Both the position numbers and the translations under genes were made by a program. A DNA stretch of 13,408 nt from Acidimicrobiaceae bacterium. GTDB taxonomy: Bacteria; Actinomycetota; Acidimicrobiia; Acidimicrobiales; Palsa-688. How positions within the stretch are numbered: position 1 is the stretch's first letter; each line of letters begins with the position of its first letter. The notes below the pieces were generated by a model. The model was not told the origin of the DNA, made no database searches, and was given only the letters and a program-made list of their open reading frames with translations. Shown here piece after piece: positions 7,427 to 13,408 of the stretch. Location: the NCBI GenBank assembly GCA_003156795.1, contig PMHU01000163.1:1-13408 (forward strand), given 5' to 3'.

Positions 7427-7465
7427 GTGTTCCATATCTTTTCATGTTGTGCTAGTAACTTTTAT

Positions 7466-9610
7466 ATGTTGATAGTCAGACCCATCGGTCCCGGCGCGGC
7501 CGGCTACTACTTCCGAGGACAGGAACCGGGCGGGTGGCTGGGCCTCGGATCTCGGTCTCTGGCGCTCGACGGGGAGGTTTCTCGTCCCCAGCTGACCGCG
7601 ATCCTCCAAGGTCGCCACCCGGCTGACGGCCGGGTCCTGGTCGCCCTGAGACCGACCCGCCGGAGGGCGGGGTGGGACCTGACCTTCGCGGCCCCCAAGT
7701 CGGTTTCGTTGTTGTCGGCGTTGGTTCCCCAAGGAGCCGACTCGATCGCAGCCGCTCACCGGGCCGCCGTCGCCGACGTGGTCGGCCACATGGAACGCCA
7801 CCACCTCGCCGTGGCGCGCGCGAGCATTCCGGGCGGACGGTTGTCGGTCGGCGGCGCCGTGGCGGTCGCGTTCGAACACCGGACCAATTCCGCAACCGAG
7901 CCCCACATCCACAGCCACGTGCTGCTGGCCAACCTGGGTCAGGTGGTCGGCGGCGACTGGTCGGCCTTGAGCGGCAGCGATTGGTGGCCTTCGCGCCACG
8001 CCCTGGCTGCCCTGTACCAAATGGGCCTGCGTCATCACCTGGGCGCCGGCGGGTGGGCGCTGGACTGGCGGATGCGACCGGATGGCCTCGCCGACTTGGC
8101 GGACGTCCCGAGGGCCGCCGTACGAGCGACCAGCACCCAAAGTCGAGCCGCCGTGACCATGGGCCGTTATCAGCACCGGAAGCTGGCGAGCTCGCGGCCG
8201 TGGCAACCCAGCGCCGCGGCTGCCGGATACGGCCCTGGCGAAGCGGCGCGTAGCGGCCGCCAGACGTATGCCCGGGACACTGGTACCCGGGACGTTGGTA
8301 CCCGGGACGCTGGCCGCGACTTGGGGTGGGACGGGTCGCGTCTCGTTGCCGCAGTCGAAACCCGATTGGCGGCCGAGCGATCAGTGTTCCGCCGGGCGGA
8401 CGTGCTCGAAGCCTTGGCCGCCTGTCGCCCCGAGGGCGCGTCTGCGAGGGACGCTCAGGCGTGGGCGGAGCGATTCTGCGACCGGTGCATACGCGTGACG
8501 TCGCCTTCGCCATCGCGGGCGCCGCGCTGGACAACCGATCGGGCCGTGCGAGCCGACCTTCGTCTGGTGGCCATCGCCGACCCTTCTGCCGAGCCGCCGC
8601 ACCGGGCCATGACGGATCCGGTTCGGATCCTCGCCGCTATCGACCGCCCGGTGGAGATCCTCGAAGCGCACGCCGGCTGCTCAAACCTGCTGGCCCACGC
8701 GGCCGTCCTGGACGGGTGCCGGGCCGCGTGGGACGACGCAGGCCTCACGGTGGCGATCCGCACCAAGTCCTTGGACGCGGCCGCCAGGTGGCACGCGCTG
8801 GCCGGACTGGAGCCGCGCCGACCGGGGGATCGCCCAGACGTCCTCATAGTTGACCAGGCGGATCGCTGGACGACGCCGGAGTTGCTCGCCATGCTCTCAG
8901 GGGCCCGCGCCGCCGGGACTCGAACCATCCTGGTGGAAGGCGGAACCCTTCCCCGCCTCACCGACGCCCGCAGTGCGGGCCTGGTGTCCATCGGGGACAA
9001 GCTGGGGCGCGTCGACCCCGGGACGCCTCCCGACTGGTCCGTCGACCCGGCGTGGCTGCCGCGGCAGGCGAGCGGCCGAGTCGCGGCGCGGCGCCTGCTC
9101 GACTCGTGGGCGCAAGCCCGGCCCTCCGCCAGGCCGCCCGTCCTGGTCGGCCTCGGCGTCGACGAGGTGGCCGGTCTCAACCAGGCGGCCCGTTCCCTAT
9201 TGGCCCGTGAGGGGCTGCTCAGTGGCCCCGCCGTGACAGCTCGCGGCCGCGACTTCCGCGCCGGCGACCAAGTCGTCGTACTACGCGGCCTCGGTGCCGA
9301 CCAACGCCGCGGGACCGTCGGGACGGTCACGGAGGTCGACCCGCGTCGCAGGGCCGCAACGGTGGCTTGGCGGACCCAACGCAAGCCCCAGGACTTGGAC
9401 AGGACCGGGCTCACCCACCTGGGCCACGCCTACGCAGCCACCCCCGCCCTGGCGGCCGCCACCGACGCCCCTCTACTGCTGCTGGGCCATCCGGTCGCCG
9501 TGCCCCACTTGCGGTCCCGCGTCCTGGACTTCGCACACGCGACACCCTCGCCCGGCCGCGACGACTTGGCCCGGCAACGTCGCCACCCATCGCCAGAACT
9601 GGGCCTGTGA
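7466..9610 (+). CDS. MobF (TrwC/TraI-like) relaxase with degenerate helicase half
   Basis: This 714-aa protein would nick one strand at the transfer origin and stay bound to the 5' end. Catalytic tyrosines are Y14-Y15 in AAGYYF. The family motif GWDLTFAAPKSVSLL is at 69-83 (D71). The metal-binding histidines are H138, H149 and H151 in EHRT...PHIHSH, with the same 11- and 2-residue spacing recalled for TraI/TrwC. A linker at about 230-290 holds a short repeat (RDTGT/RDVGT/RDAG). Residues about 390-680 keep the outline of the RecD-like helicase of MobF proteins, but the signature positions are lost: AHAGCSNL (401-408) at Walker A, VDQAD (462-466) at Walker B, and GHAYAATPALAAAT without the HKxQG signature. 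ATG at 7466 was chosen from the family-like N-terminus. It has no Shine-Dalgarno. At 714 aa it is shorter than TrwC (966 aa). It is divergent from the secretion operon. Confidence 0.9.
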   Translation: MLIVRPIGPGAAGYYFRGQEPGGWLGLGSRSLALDGEVSRPQLTAILQGRHPADGRVLVALRPTRRRAGWDLTFAAPKSVSLLSALVPQGADSIAAAHRAAVADVVGHMERHHLAVARASIPGGRLSVGGAVAVAFEHRTNSATEPHIHSHVLLANLGQVVGGDWSALSGSDWWPSRHALAALYQMGLRHHLGAGGWALDWRMRPDGLADLADVPRAAVRATSTQSRAAVTMGRYQHRKLASSRPWQPSAAAAGYGPGEAARSGRQTYARDTGTRDVGTRDAGRDLGWDGSRLVAAVETRLAAERSVFRRADVLEALAACRPEGASARDAQAWAERFCDRCIRVTSPSPSRAPRWTTDRAVRADLRLVAIADPSAEPPHRAMTDPVRILAAIDRPVEILEAHAGCSNLLAHAAVLDGCRAAWDDAGLTVAIRTKSLDAAARWHALAGLEPRRPGDRPDVLIVDQADRWTTPELLAMLSGARAAGTRTILVEGGTLPRLTDARSAGLVSIGDKLGRVDPGTPPDWSVDPAWLPRQASGRVAARRLLDSWAQARPSARPPVLVGLGVDEVAGLNQAARSLLAREGLLSGPAVTARGRDFRAGDQVVVLRGLGADQRRGTVGTVTEVDPRRRAATVAWRTQRKPQDLDRTGLTHLGHAYAATPALAAATDAPLLLLGHPVAVPHLRSRVLDFAHATPSPGRDDLARQRRHPSPELGL
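8271..8313 (+). repeat. 15-bp tandem repeat, nearly three copies, inside the relaxase gene
   Basis: The unit CCCGGGACNNTGGTA occurs at 8271-8285 and 8286-8300, with a partial copy at 8301-8313. It keeps the reading frame and encodes RDTGT, RDVGT and RDAG in the linker between the nicking and helicase-like parts of the relaxase. Each unit junction contains GGTACCCGGG, which is rich in overlapping palindromes. Confidence 0.8.
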
Positions 9611-9631
9611 CGGGGTGTGGGCCTGTGACGG
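9600..9631 (+). repeat. 14-bp direct repeat spanning the relaxase stop codon
   Basis: TGGGCCTGTGACGG occurs at 9600-9613 and again at 9618-9631, 18 bases apart. The first copy contains the relaxase TGA. The second lies in the 24-base gap before the convergent CPBP gene. It could be a simple duplication or a trace of the right border of the transfer module. No matching copy was found near the left border. Confidence 0.6.
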
Positions 9632-9634
9632 CGG

Positions 9635-10636
9635 CTAAGTGGGATAGGCGGCGGGGCCCGATACGTGCTCGGTCCAGCGATATCCGTCCCACCACCGCCA
9701 CTGGTTGACGCCGGACGGGTCGGGGTGCCAGCCGGGCGGGACCGCGACAACCGGCACCGGCAGCGGCCCGGTCCACGCCAGGGCCGGGGCTCGATCGCCG
9801 CGTTCGACCAGCCAAGTGATCGGCGCGGCGATCCATATCGATGCGGCCGCCAACAACCCGAACACCGCGACCACGCTCCACCGCTCCGACAGGAATCCGA
9901 CCGTGTCCCACGCCGCGTGGCACACCATCAGCGGTATCAGGGTCCTGAAGCGCAAGTAGATCCAGTAGTAGAGGGCGGCCCAAATGAGGATCCCGAACAC
10001 GCCTGGTCCGTAGTAGATGTGGTACGAGCCCCGCAGGACCAACGCCACCAGCGTCACTTCCCACCACGGGCGGCGGGCCTGGCGGAGGGTGACCACCACG
10101 AATGCCAGTACCACCAGCTCCTCGATGATGCCGGCTTGCACCGAGTCGAAGACTGCGAACAGCGCAGCCGGCCCGCTGGATTGCGATGTCGGGAGGTGCC
10201 CGGACTGCAGGAGGGCGTTGACGATGCCCCCGACGAACAGGGCGAAAATGGCCCAGGCAGCGATGCGGGTCAAGCGGCCGACCGCAACCCGGCCGTCGCT
10301 GCCGCGCGGCAGCGACAGACCCAGGGTCTTTAAGGTGACGCCGCGCCGTTCGGCCAGGAGAAACACCATCGCCACGGCCAGCCCTATCTGCGTGACGACG
10401 TCCACCATCTGGGTGCTGTACAGGGCCCAGTTCCCGCTGGGCTCGAGGTCCTTGTAGCGACCGGCCAGGAGGAGGGCGGCGGCCACGATGCCGGTGGCGA
10501 AGAACCCGAGGAACACGAAGAGGACCTCGCCGTAGGCCCGCTTGGCCGAGATCGGCGCCAGGACTGGATCAGGGCCGGGGGACCACCAATGCTCGGGCGC
10601 ACTGGTGGCACCACTCGTCGTCTGGGCGTCTTGCAC
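9635..10636 (-). CDS. CPBP-family intramembrane protease-like protein with DUF2510 tail
   Basis: This 333-aa protein has about eight membrane helices and the CPBP (Abi/CaaX protease-like) layout: paired glutamates in IIEELVVLAF (E172-E173), the second histidine motif in RGSYHIYYG (H206) and the third in VCHAAWDTVGF (H240, D244). The Arg usually found after the glutamate pair (EExxxR) is not present, so activity is uncertain. A C-terminal PPGWHPDP...WRWWDGYRWTEHV segment at about 300-325 is a DUF2510 domain, common in actinobacteria. The GTG at 10636 was chosen because it leaves about 97 bases for divergent promoters. The frame extends to an ATG at 10735, adding 33 arginine- and glycine-rich residues, but that ATG overlaps the ATG of the divergent flippase gene in one CATG. 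Convergent with the relaxase gene. Confidence 0.82.
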   Translation of the reverse strand: MQDAQTTSGATSAPEHWWSPGPDPVLAPISAKRAYGEVLFVFLGFFATGIVAAALLLAGRYKDLEPSGNWALYSTQMVDVVTQIGLAVAMVFLLAERRGVTLKTLGLSLPRGSDGRVAVGRLTRIAAWAIFALFVGGIVNALLQSGHLPTSQSSGPAALFAVFDSVQAGIIEELVVLAFVVVTLRQARRPWWEVTLVALVLRGSYHIYYGPGVFGILIWAALYYWIYLRFRTLIPLMVCHAAWDTVGFLSERWSVVAVFGLLAAASIWIAAPITWLVERGDRAPALAWTGPLPVPVVAVPPGWHPDPSGVNQWRWWDGYRWTEHVSGPAAYPT

Positions 10637-10733
10637 CGCCAACAGGGTGCCAGAAGCGGCCCCGGCCGTCGAACCACCCCGGTGGGCTCTGACTGACCGT
10701 CCGGGCGCCGACTCGTCCGCGCGCGACAATCGC
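10637..10733. promoter_or_regulatory. probable divergent promoter gap, CPBP gene / flippase operon
   Basis: About 97 bases lie between the GTG of the CPBP-type gene and the ATG of the flippase-like gene. The region must hold promoters for both, unless the CPBP gene starts at 10735. I saw no clear -10/-35 pair, hairpin or repeat in it. Confidence 0.35.
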
Positions 10734-11813
10734 ATGCACGTGACAACGCCGCCCGACCCACCGATCGTGACGCCCTCGGCCGGACGCTGGTATCGGATCT
10801 GGAGGGTCGCCCGCTATGTCCTTGCCTTGGCCGCGGCGGGCGCCGCCATCTGGGCCGTCAGCGGCAAAACCGACGAGCTGAGCGGTGCCACCACCTACCT
10901 GTCCCACGTGCGCTGGTGGTGGCTGGCGTTCGCGGTCGTAGCGGAGGCGGCGTCGTATCTGGCCTACTCGTCCCTGCAACGCCGACTCCTCCGGGCGGGC
11001 CGGGTCAAGATCCCGATGGCGCCGATGATGGGAATCAGCCTGGCCGGGAGCGCCATACAAAACTCGCTTCCCGGTGGGGTGGCGTTCTACGTCGCCTACG
11101 CCTTCCGCCAGTACCGCCGCTTCGGCGCCAGCGATGTGTTGTCGGGATGGACCCTGGTTGCCGTGAACGCCATCTCGTTCATCGCATTGACGTGCATGGC
11201 CGTCGTGGGCCTGGCCATGGCCCTGTCGGCCGGCAGCGCCTACGACCTCGTCGAAGCGATCCTCGGAATCGTGCTCGTCTCCTTTCTGGTCGTGCTGGCG
11301 TGGGCCGAAAGAGACCGGCTCCTTCCCTACGCAGCGCGCTGGGTCCGTCTGTCCCAGCGGCTCATCCGCCACCCCAACCCCGAAGTGCCCGCCGAAGCCT
11401 TCATCGGCCGTTGGCTGAACCAGGTCGGGGCCGTCAGCCCCTCGAACGCCGTGTGGGCCCGGGCCGCCACGATGGCCTTCTCGAACTGGATCGGCGACCT
11501 CGGATGCCTGGTGTTCTCCTTTTTCGCGGTCGGCGCGGGTGTGCCCTGGCGCGGCCTCCTGCTCGCCTACGGGGCGGGCCAGCTGGCCGCCAACCTTCCG
11601 ATCACGCCGGGCGGGCTGGGGGTGGTGGAAGGCAGCCTGACCGTGGCCTTGGTCACCTTCGGCGGAGGCAAGGACTCTACGGTTGCTGCAGTGCTGCTTT
11701 ACCGGCTCATATCGTTCTGGTTGCTCCTGCCCGTAGGCTGGGGATCGTGGACGGCGATGCTCCTTATGGGGCGCCGAGCCAAGCGATCGGCGCTGGAGAC
11801 GGCCGGCATATGA
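10734..11813 (+). CDS. LPG synthase TM / UPF0104 flippase-like membrane protein
   Basis: This 359-aa polytopic protein has the pattern of the lysylphosphatidylglycerol synthase TM region (UPF0104, AglD2/YbhN-type). Diagnostic segments are the NSLPGG motif after a first helix block, GAGQLAANLPITPGGLGVVEGS near the C-terminal third, and LLYRLISFWLLLPVGW close to the end. No synthetase domain is attached, so it is a membrane-only member, a group associated with moving lipids or lipid-linked molecules across the membrane. The substrate is unknown. ATG at 10734 was taken as the start. GTG at 10740 is an alternative, and neither has a Shine-Dalgarno. Its TGA overlaps the ATG of the lipoprotein gene (ATGA), so the pair is translationally coupled. 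Confidence 0.87.
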   Translation: MHVTTPPDPPIVTPSAGRWYRIWRVARYVLALAAAGAAIWAVSGKTDELSGATTYLSHVRWWWLAFAVVAEAASYLAYSSLQRRLLRAGRVKIPMAPMMGISLAGSAIQNSLPGGVAFYVAYAFRQYRRFGASDVLSGWTLVAVNAISFIALTCMAVVGLAMALSAGSAYDLVEAILGIVLVSFLVVLAWAERDRLLPYAARWVRLSQRLIRHPNPEVPAEAFIGRWLNQVGAVSPSNAVWARAATMAFSNWIGDLGCLVFSFFAVGAGVPWRGLLLAYGAGQLAANLPITPGGLGVVEGSLTVALVTFGGGKDSTVAAVLLYRLISFWLLLPVGWGSWTAMLLMGRRAKRSALETAGI

Positions 11814-12247
11814 GCATCCATGGACCCCACCCCCGTGGTCGCGCCACGGTCGCGCTCGCCGCGGCCGCCGCCCTTCTGGCCGGCTGCGGGGCACCTCATC
11901 CGGGTGTTTCAAACGGATCGGTGAGCGCCTGCTATCGGGCCATCCCGGCGGCCAAGGACGCCTTGCACGACAGCCACGCGGCCTTGATCGGGGTCCACCG
12001 GGTCGCCGTCGACAGGGTCCGCGACCGCCTACCCGTCTCGGCTCGCAACGAGATGGCCGCCGAGGACGACACCGAAGTGTGCGCCCTCGCGTTCAAAGGC
12101 AAGTTCGCAGCAGGCCAGGTCGACCTGGCCCCGCCGACCGAGCATGGGTCGTACGCCGTCGTGCTCGTGTCGAGCCGGCACCTCAACCTGGTCGCCAGCG
12201 TGGTGTTGGTCAATCTGCCGCGATCTCTCGGCAAGCGGACGCTCTGA
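11810..12247 (+). CDS. small secreted lipoprotein of unknown function
   Basis: This 145-aa protein has a classic lipoprotein signal: arginines at residues 9 and 11, a hydrophobic alanine-rich core, and the lipobox LLAGC with acylated C26. The mature part of about 120 residues has two further cysteines (C41, C91) that could form a disulfide, and a C-terminal strand-rich stretch (SYAVVLVSS...LVASVVLVNL). I do not recognise the family. It starts at an ATG overlapping the flippase stop and ends three bases before the methyltransferase ATG, so all three are very likely one operon. Predicted to be anchored on the outer face of the cytoplasmic membrane. Gene call firm, function unknown. Confidence 0.82.
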   Translation: MSIHGPHPRGRATVALAAAAALLAGCGAPHPGVSNGSVSACYRAIPAAKDALHDSHAALIGVHRVAVDRVRDRLPVSARNEMAAEDDTEVCALAFKGKFAAGQVDLAPPTEHGSYAVVLVSSRHLNLVASVVLVNLPRSLGKRTL

Positions 12248-12250
12248 GCG

Positions 12251-13300
12251 ATGATCAAGTACATAGGGTCCAAGAGGCGCCTGGTCCCGGTCCTCGGAGA
12301 GCTGCTCAGCCGCGCCGGTGCCACCACGGTGGTCGATATGTTTACCGGCACCACCCGGGTGGCCCAAGAATGGAAACGACGCGGCGCCCACGTGACTGCC
12401 GTCGACTCCGCTCGGTACTCGGCGGTGCTCGCTGAGTGCTACATCACGACCGACGCCAACGAAGTGGACCTGGGCGAACTGGGCCTGGTCATTTCGCATC
12501 TTCAATCGCTGCCGGGCACTGACGGCTACGTGACAGAGACGTTCAGCCGTCAAGCCCGATATTTCCAAGAACCGAACGCGCGACGCATCGACGCCATCCG
12601 CGACGCCATCGAAGCTGGCTGGTCAGGTCATCCGTGGCGCCCGATCCTGCTGGCTTCGCTGCTTCAAGCCGCCGATCGTGTCGACTCGACGACCGGGTTA
12701 CAGATGGCCTACCTCAAACAGTGGTCGCCTCGCTCGTACCAACCGCTCGACCTACGGGTCCCCGAGCTGCTGGCGGGCTCCGGCTCGGCGAGGCACGGGG
12801 ACGCCACCGAAGTCGTCTTCGGGCTGTCTGAAGTCGACCTCGCCTATCTCGACCCGCCGTACAACCAGCACCGCTACGCGGGGAACTACCACGTGTGGGA
12901 GACCCTGATGGCATGGGACTCGCCCGAGCACTACGGGGTGGCGTGCAAACGAAAGGACTTGCGCGAGGAGCACACGGCGAGCGTGTTCAACCGCAGGCGC
13001 CAGGCCCCCGACGCCATGGCTCAGATGCTCGGCGCCCTGCAAGCGGAAGTGGTGGTGGTGTCGGCCAGCGACGAGGGCTGGATCGGAGTTGACGACCTGG
13101 CCGGGATGGTGTCCGGGCGCGGCGGAGTGGAAGTTCTGGCGTTCGACTCTCGGCGTTACATCGGCGCCCAGATCGGGATCCACAACAGCAAGGGTAAAAA
13201 AGTCGGCCAGGTGGGCCGGACCAGCAACACGGAGTACTTGATCCTCGCCGGGCCGGCCGAAAAGGTGGCGCGTATGGTCGCCGGGTACCCGAAGCTCTAG
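12251..13300 (+). CDS. D12-class N6-adenine DNA methyltransferase
   Basis: This 349-aa protein has the features of the Dam-like alpha-class adenine methyltransferases. The N-terminal IKYIGSKRRL motif (2-11) resembles the SAM-proximal YxGGK/GSKR segment. The SAM-binding motif I region is VVDMFTGTTRVA (27-38), with acidic VDSARYS (51-57) after it. The catalytic motif IV is LDPPYN (200-205). The C-terminal TSNTEYLI (325-332) is also family-like. It would transfer a methyl group to adenine in a short target sequence, which cannot be read from the protein. No restriction endonuclease gene is adjacent, so it is an orphan within the window. It follows the lipoprotein gene by three bases, an unusual partner for a modification enzyme. 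Catalytic motifs look intact and length is slightly above that of Dam. Confidence 0.87.
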   Translation: MIKYIGSKRRLVPVLGELLSRAGATTVVDMFTGTTRVAQEWKRRGAHVTAVDSARYSAVLAECYITTDANEVDLGELGLVISHLQSLPGTDGYVTETFSRQARYFQEPNARRIDAIRDAIEAGWSGHPWRPILLASLLQAADRVDSTTGLQMAYLKQWSPRSYQPLDLRVPELLAGSGSARHGDATEVVFGLSEVDLAYLDPPYNQHRYAGNYHVWETLMAWDSPEHYGVACKRKDLREEHTASVFNRRRQAPDAMAQMLGALQAEVVVVSASDEGWIGVDDLAGMVSGRGGVEVLAFDSRRYIGAQIGIHNSKGKKVGQVGRTSNTEYLILAGPAEKVARMVAGYPKL

Positions 13301-13320
13301 CCGGGTAGGTGTCTAGCCGG
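13296..13320. repeat. 9-bp direct repeat holding two convergent stop codons
   Basis: TCTAGCCGG occurs at 13296-13304 and 13312-13320. The first copy contains the TAG of the methyltransferase, the second the TAG (CTA on this strand) of the sigma factor. May be coincidence. Confidence 0.5.
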
Positions 13321-13408
13321 TGAGAAGCTCGCGGGCCCCGCGGTCGGTCGAGGGGTGGCGCAGCTTGGACATGGCCCGGGCCTCGATCTGGCGGATCCGC
13401 TCCCGGGT
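13313..13408 (-). CDS. rpoD: principal RNA polymerase sigma factor, C-terminal end (partial)
   Basis: Only the last 31 codons are in the window, and the gene continues past the right edge. The frame reads TRERIRQIEARAMSKLRHP followed by STDRGARELLTG and a TAG at 13313-13315. TRERIRQIEA...KLRHP is the end of region 4.2, the helix-turn-helix that reads the -35 box, in RpoD/SigA-type primary sigma factors. Some other group 1/2 sigma factors share it, so the symbol is likely rather than certain. It is convergent with the methyltransferase gene, with only 12 bases between stops and no terminator visible. Confidence 0.85.
   Translation of the reverse strand, partial: TRERIRQIEARAMSKLRHPSTDRGARELLTG

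Larger units (their letters stand above)
7397..7465. promoter_or_regulatory. divergent control region between transfer operon and relaxase
   Basis: This 69-base gap separates the first gene of the minus-strand operon from the plus-strand relaxase and is the only AT-rich stretch in this part of the window (about 7430-7467). Promoters for both directions most likely lie here. On the plus strand, TAACTT at 7456-7461 sits just before the relaxase ATG and no Shine-Dalgarno is present, so leaderless translation is plausible. On the minus strand, TATGGA (7436-7431) is a possible -10. No convincing -35 element was seen for either. Because relaxase genes often lie next to their nick site, an origin of transfer could also be in or near this gap, but no matching nick motif was recognised. 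Confidence 0.5.

Noticed and set aside
7397..7435. ATG at 7435 as start of the pilin-like protein
   Set aside because: It would translate through a perfect AGGAGG that is correctly spaced for the TTG at 7396.
7092..7445. N-terminal extension of the TrbL-like frame
   Set aside because: It overlaps the whole pilin-like gene, which has a perfect Shine-Dalgarno; the GTGA junction at 7091 gives the natural start.
6992..7465. Upstream extension of the relaxase frame (158 codons)
   Set aside because: The sequence is charged low-complexity antisense to the transfer operon; relaxases begin a few residues before the catalytic tyrosine.
1..13408. CRISPR array, tRNA/rRNA, insertion sequence, integrase or att site
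   Set aside because: No regularly spaced repeats, no tRNA-like cloverleaf or rRNA core sequence, and no transposase or recombinase motifs were seen on either strand; a tool-based scan could still find weak cases.

Overview
The window is visibly GC-rich, densely coded, and looks like a chromosomal segment of a high-GC actinomycete. The evidence is actinobacterial-type families (a DUF2510 tail on a CPBP protease, SCO6880-like and DUF6112-like conjugation proteins, a LigD-type polymerase), frequent GTG/TTG starts, and the tail of a principal sigma factor at the right edge. Acidimicrobiia is a possibility but is only a guess.

Layout. (1) 53-1635, plus strand: a DoxX-like membrane protein followed five bases later by a stand-alone LigD-type NHEJ polymerase. 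(2) 1510-7396, minus strand: a five-gene conjugation-type type IV secretion operon. In transcription order it encodes a small VirB2/DUF6112-like membrane protein, a TrbL/VirB6-like channel protein, an SCO6880/PrgI-like protein, a VirB4-like ATPase and a TraG/VirD4-like coupling protein. Every junction is a 4- or 8-base stop/start overlap, and three of the five starts appear to be TTG. (3) 7397-7465: a short AT-rich divergent control region. (4) 7466-9610, plus strand: a MobF (TrwC/TraI-like) relaxase with an intact nicking domain and a C-terminal helicase-like half whose ATPase motifs have decayed. (5) 9635-10636/10735, minus strand: a CPBP-type membrane protein with a DUF2510 tail. (6) 10734-13300, plus strand: a tight operon of a flippase-like (LPG synthase TM, UPF0104) protein, a small lipoprotein and a D12-class adenine DNA methyltransferase. 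(7) 13313-13408, minus strand: the last 31 codons of an RpoD/SigA-type sigma factor, running off the window.

How it fits together. Relaxase, coupling protein, VirB4-like motor, VirB6-like channel and pilin-like subunit are the core of a single-strand DNA conjugation machine. No integrase, attachment site, tRNA, replication or partition gene, cell-wall hydrolase or VirB8-like gene is visible. The module therefore looks like a compact, possibly degenerating or domesticated transfer island set between ordinary chromosomal genes. Its left end reads 126 bases antisense into the end of the polymerase gene, which suggests the insertion border. No CRISPR array, tRNA, rRNA or insertion sequence was seen, and no non-coding gap exceeds about 100 bases.
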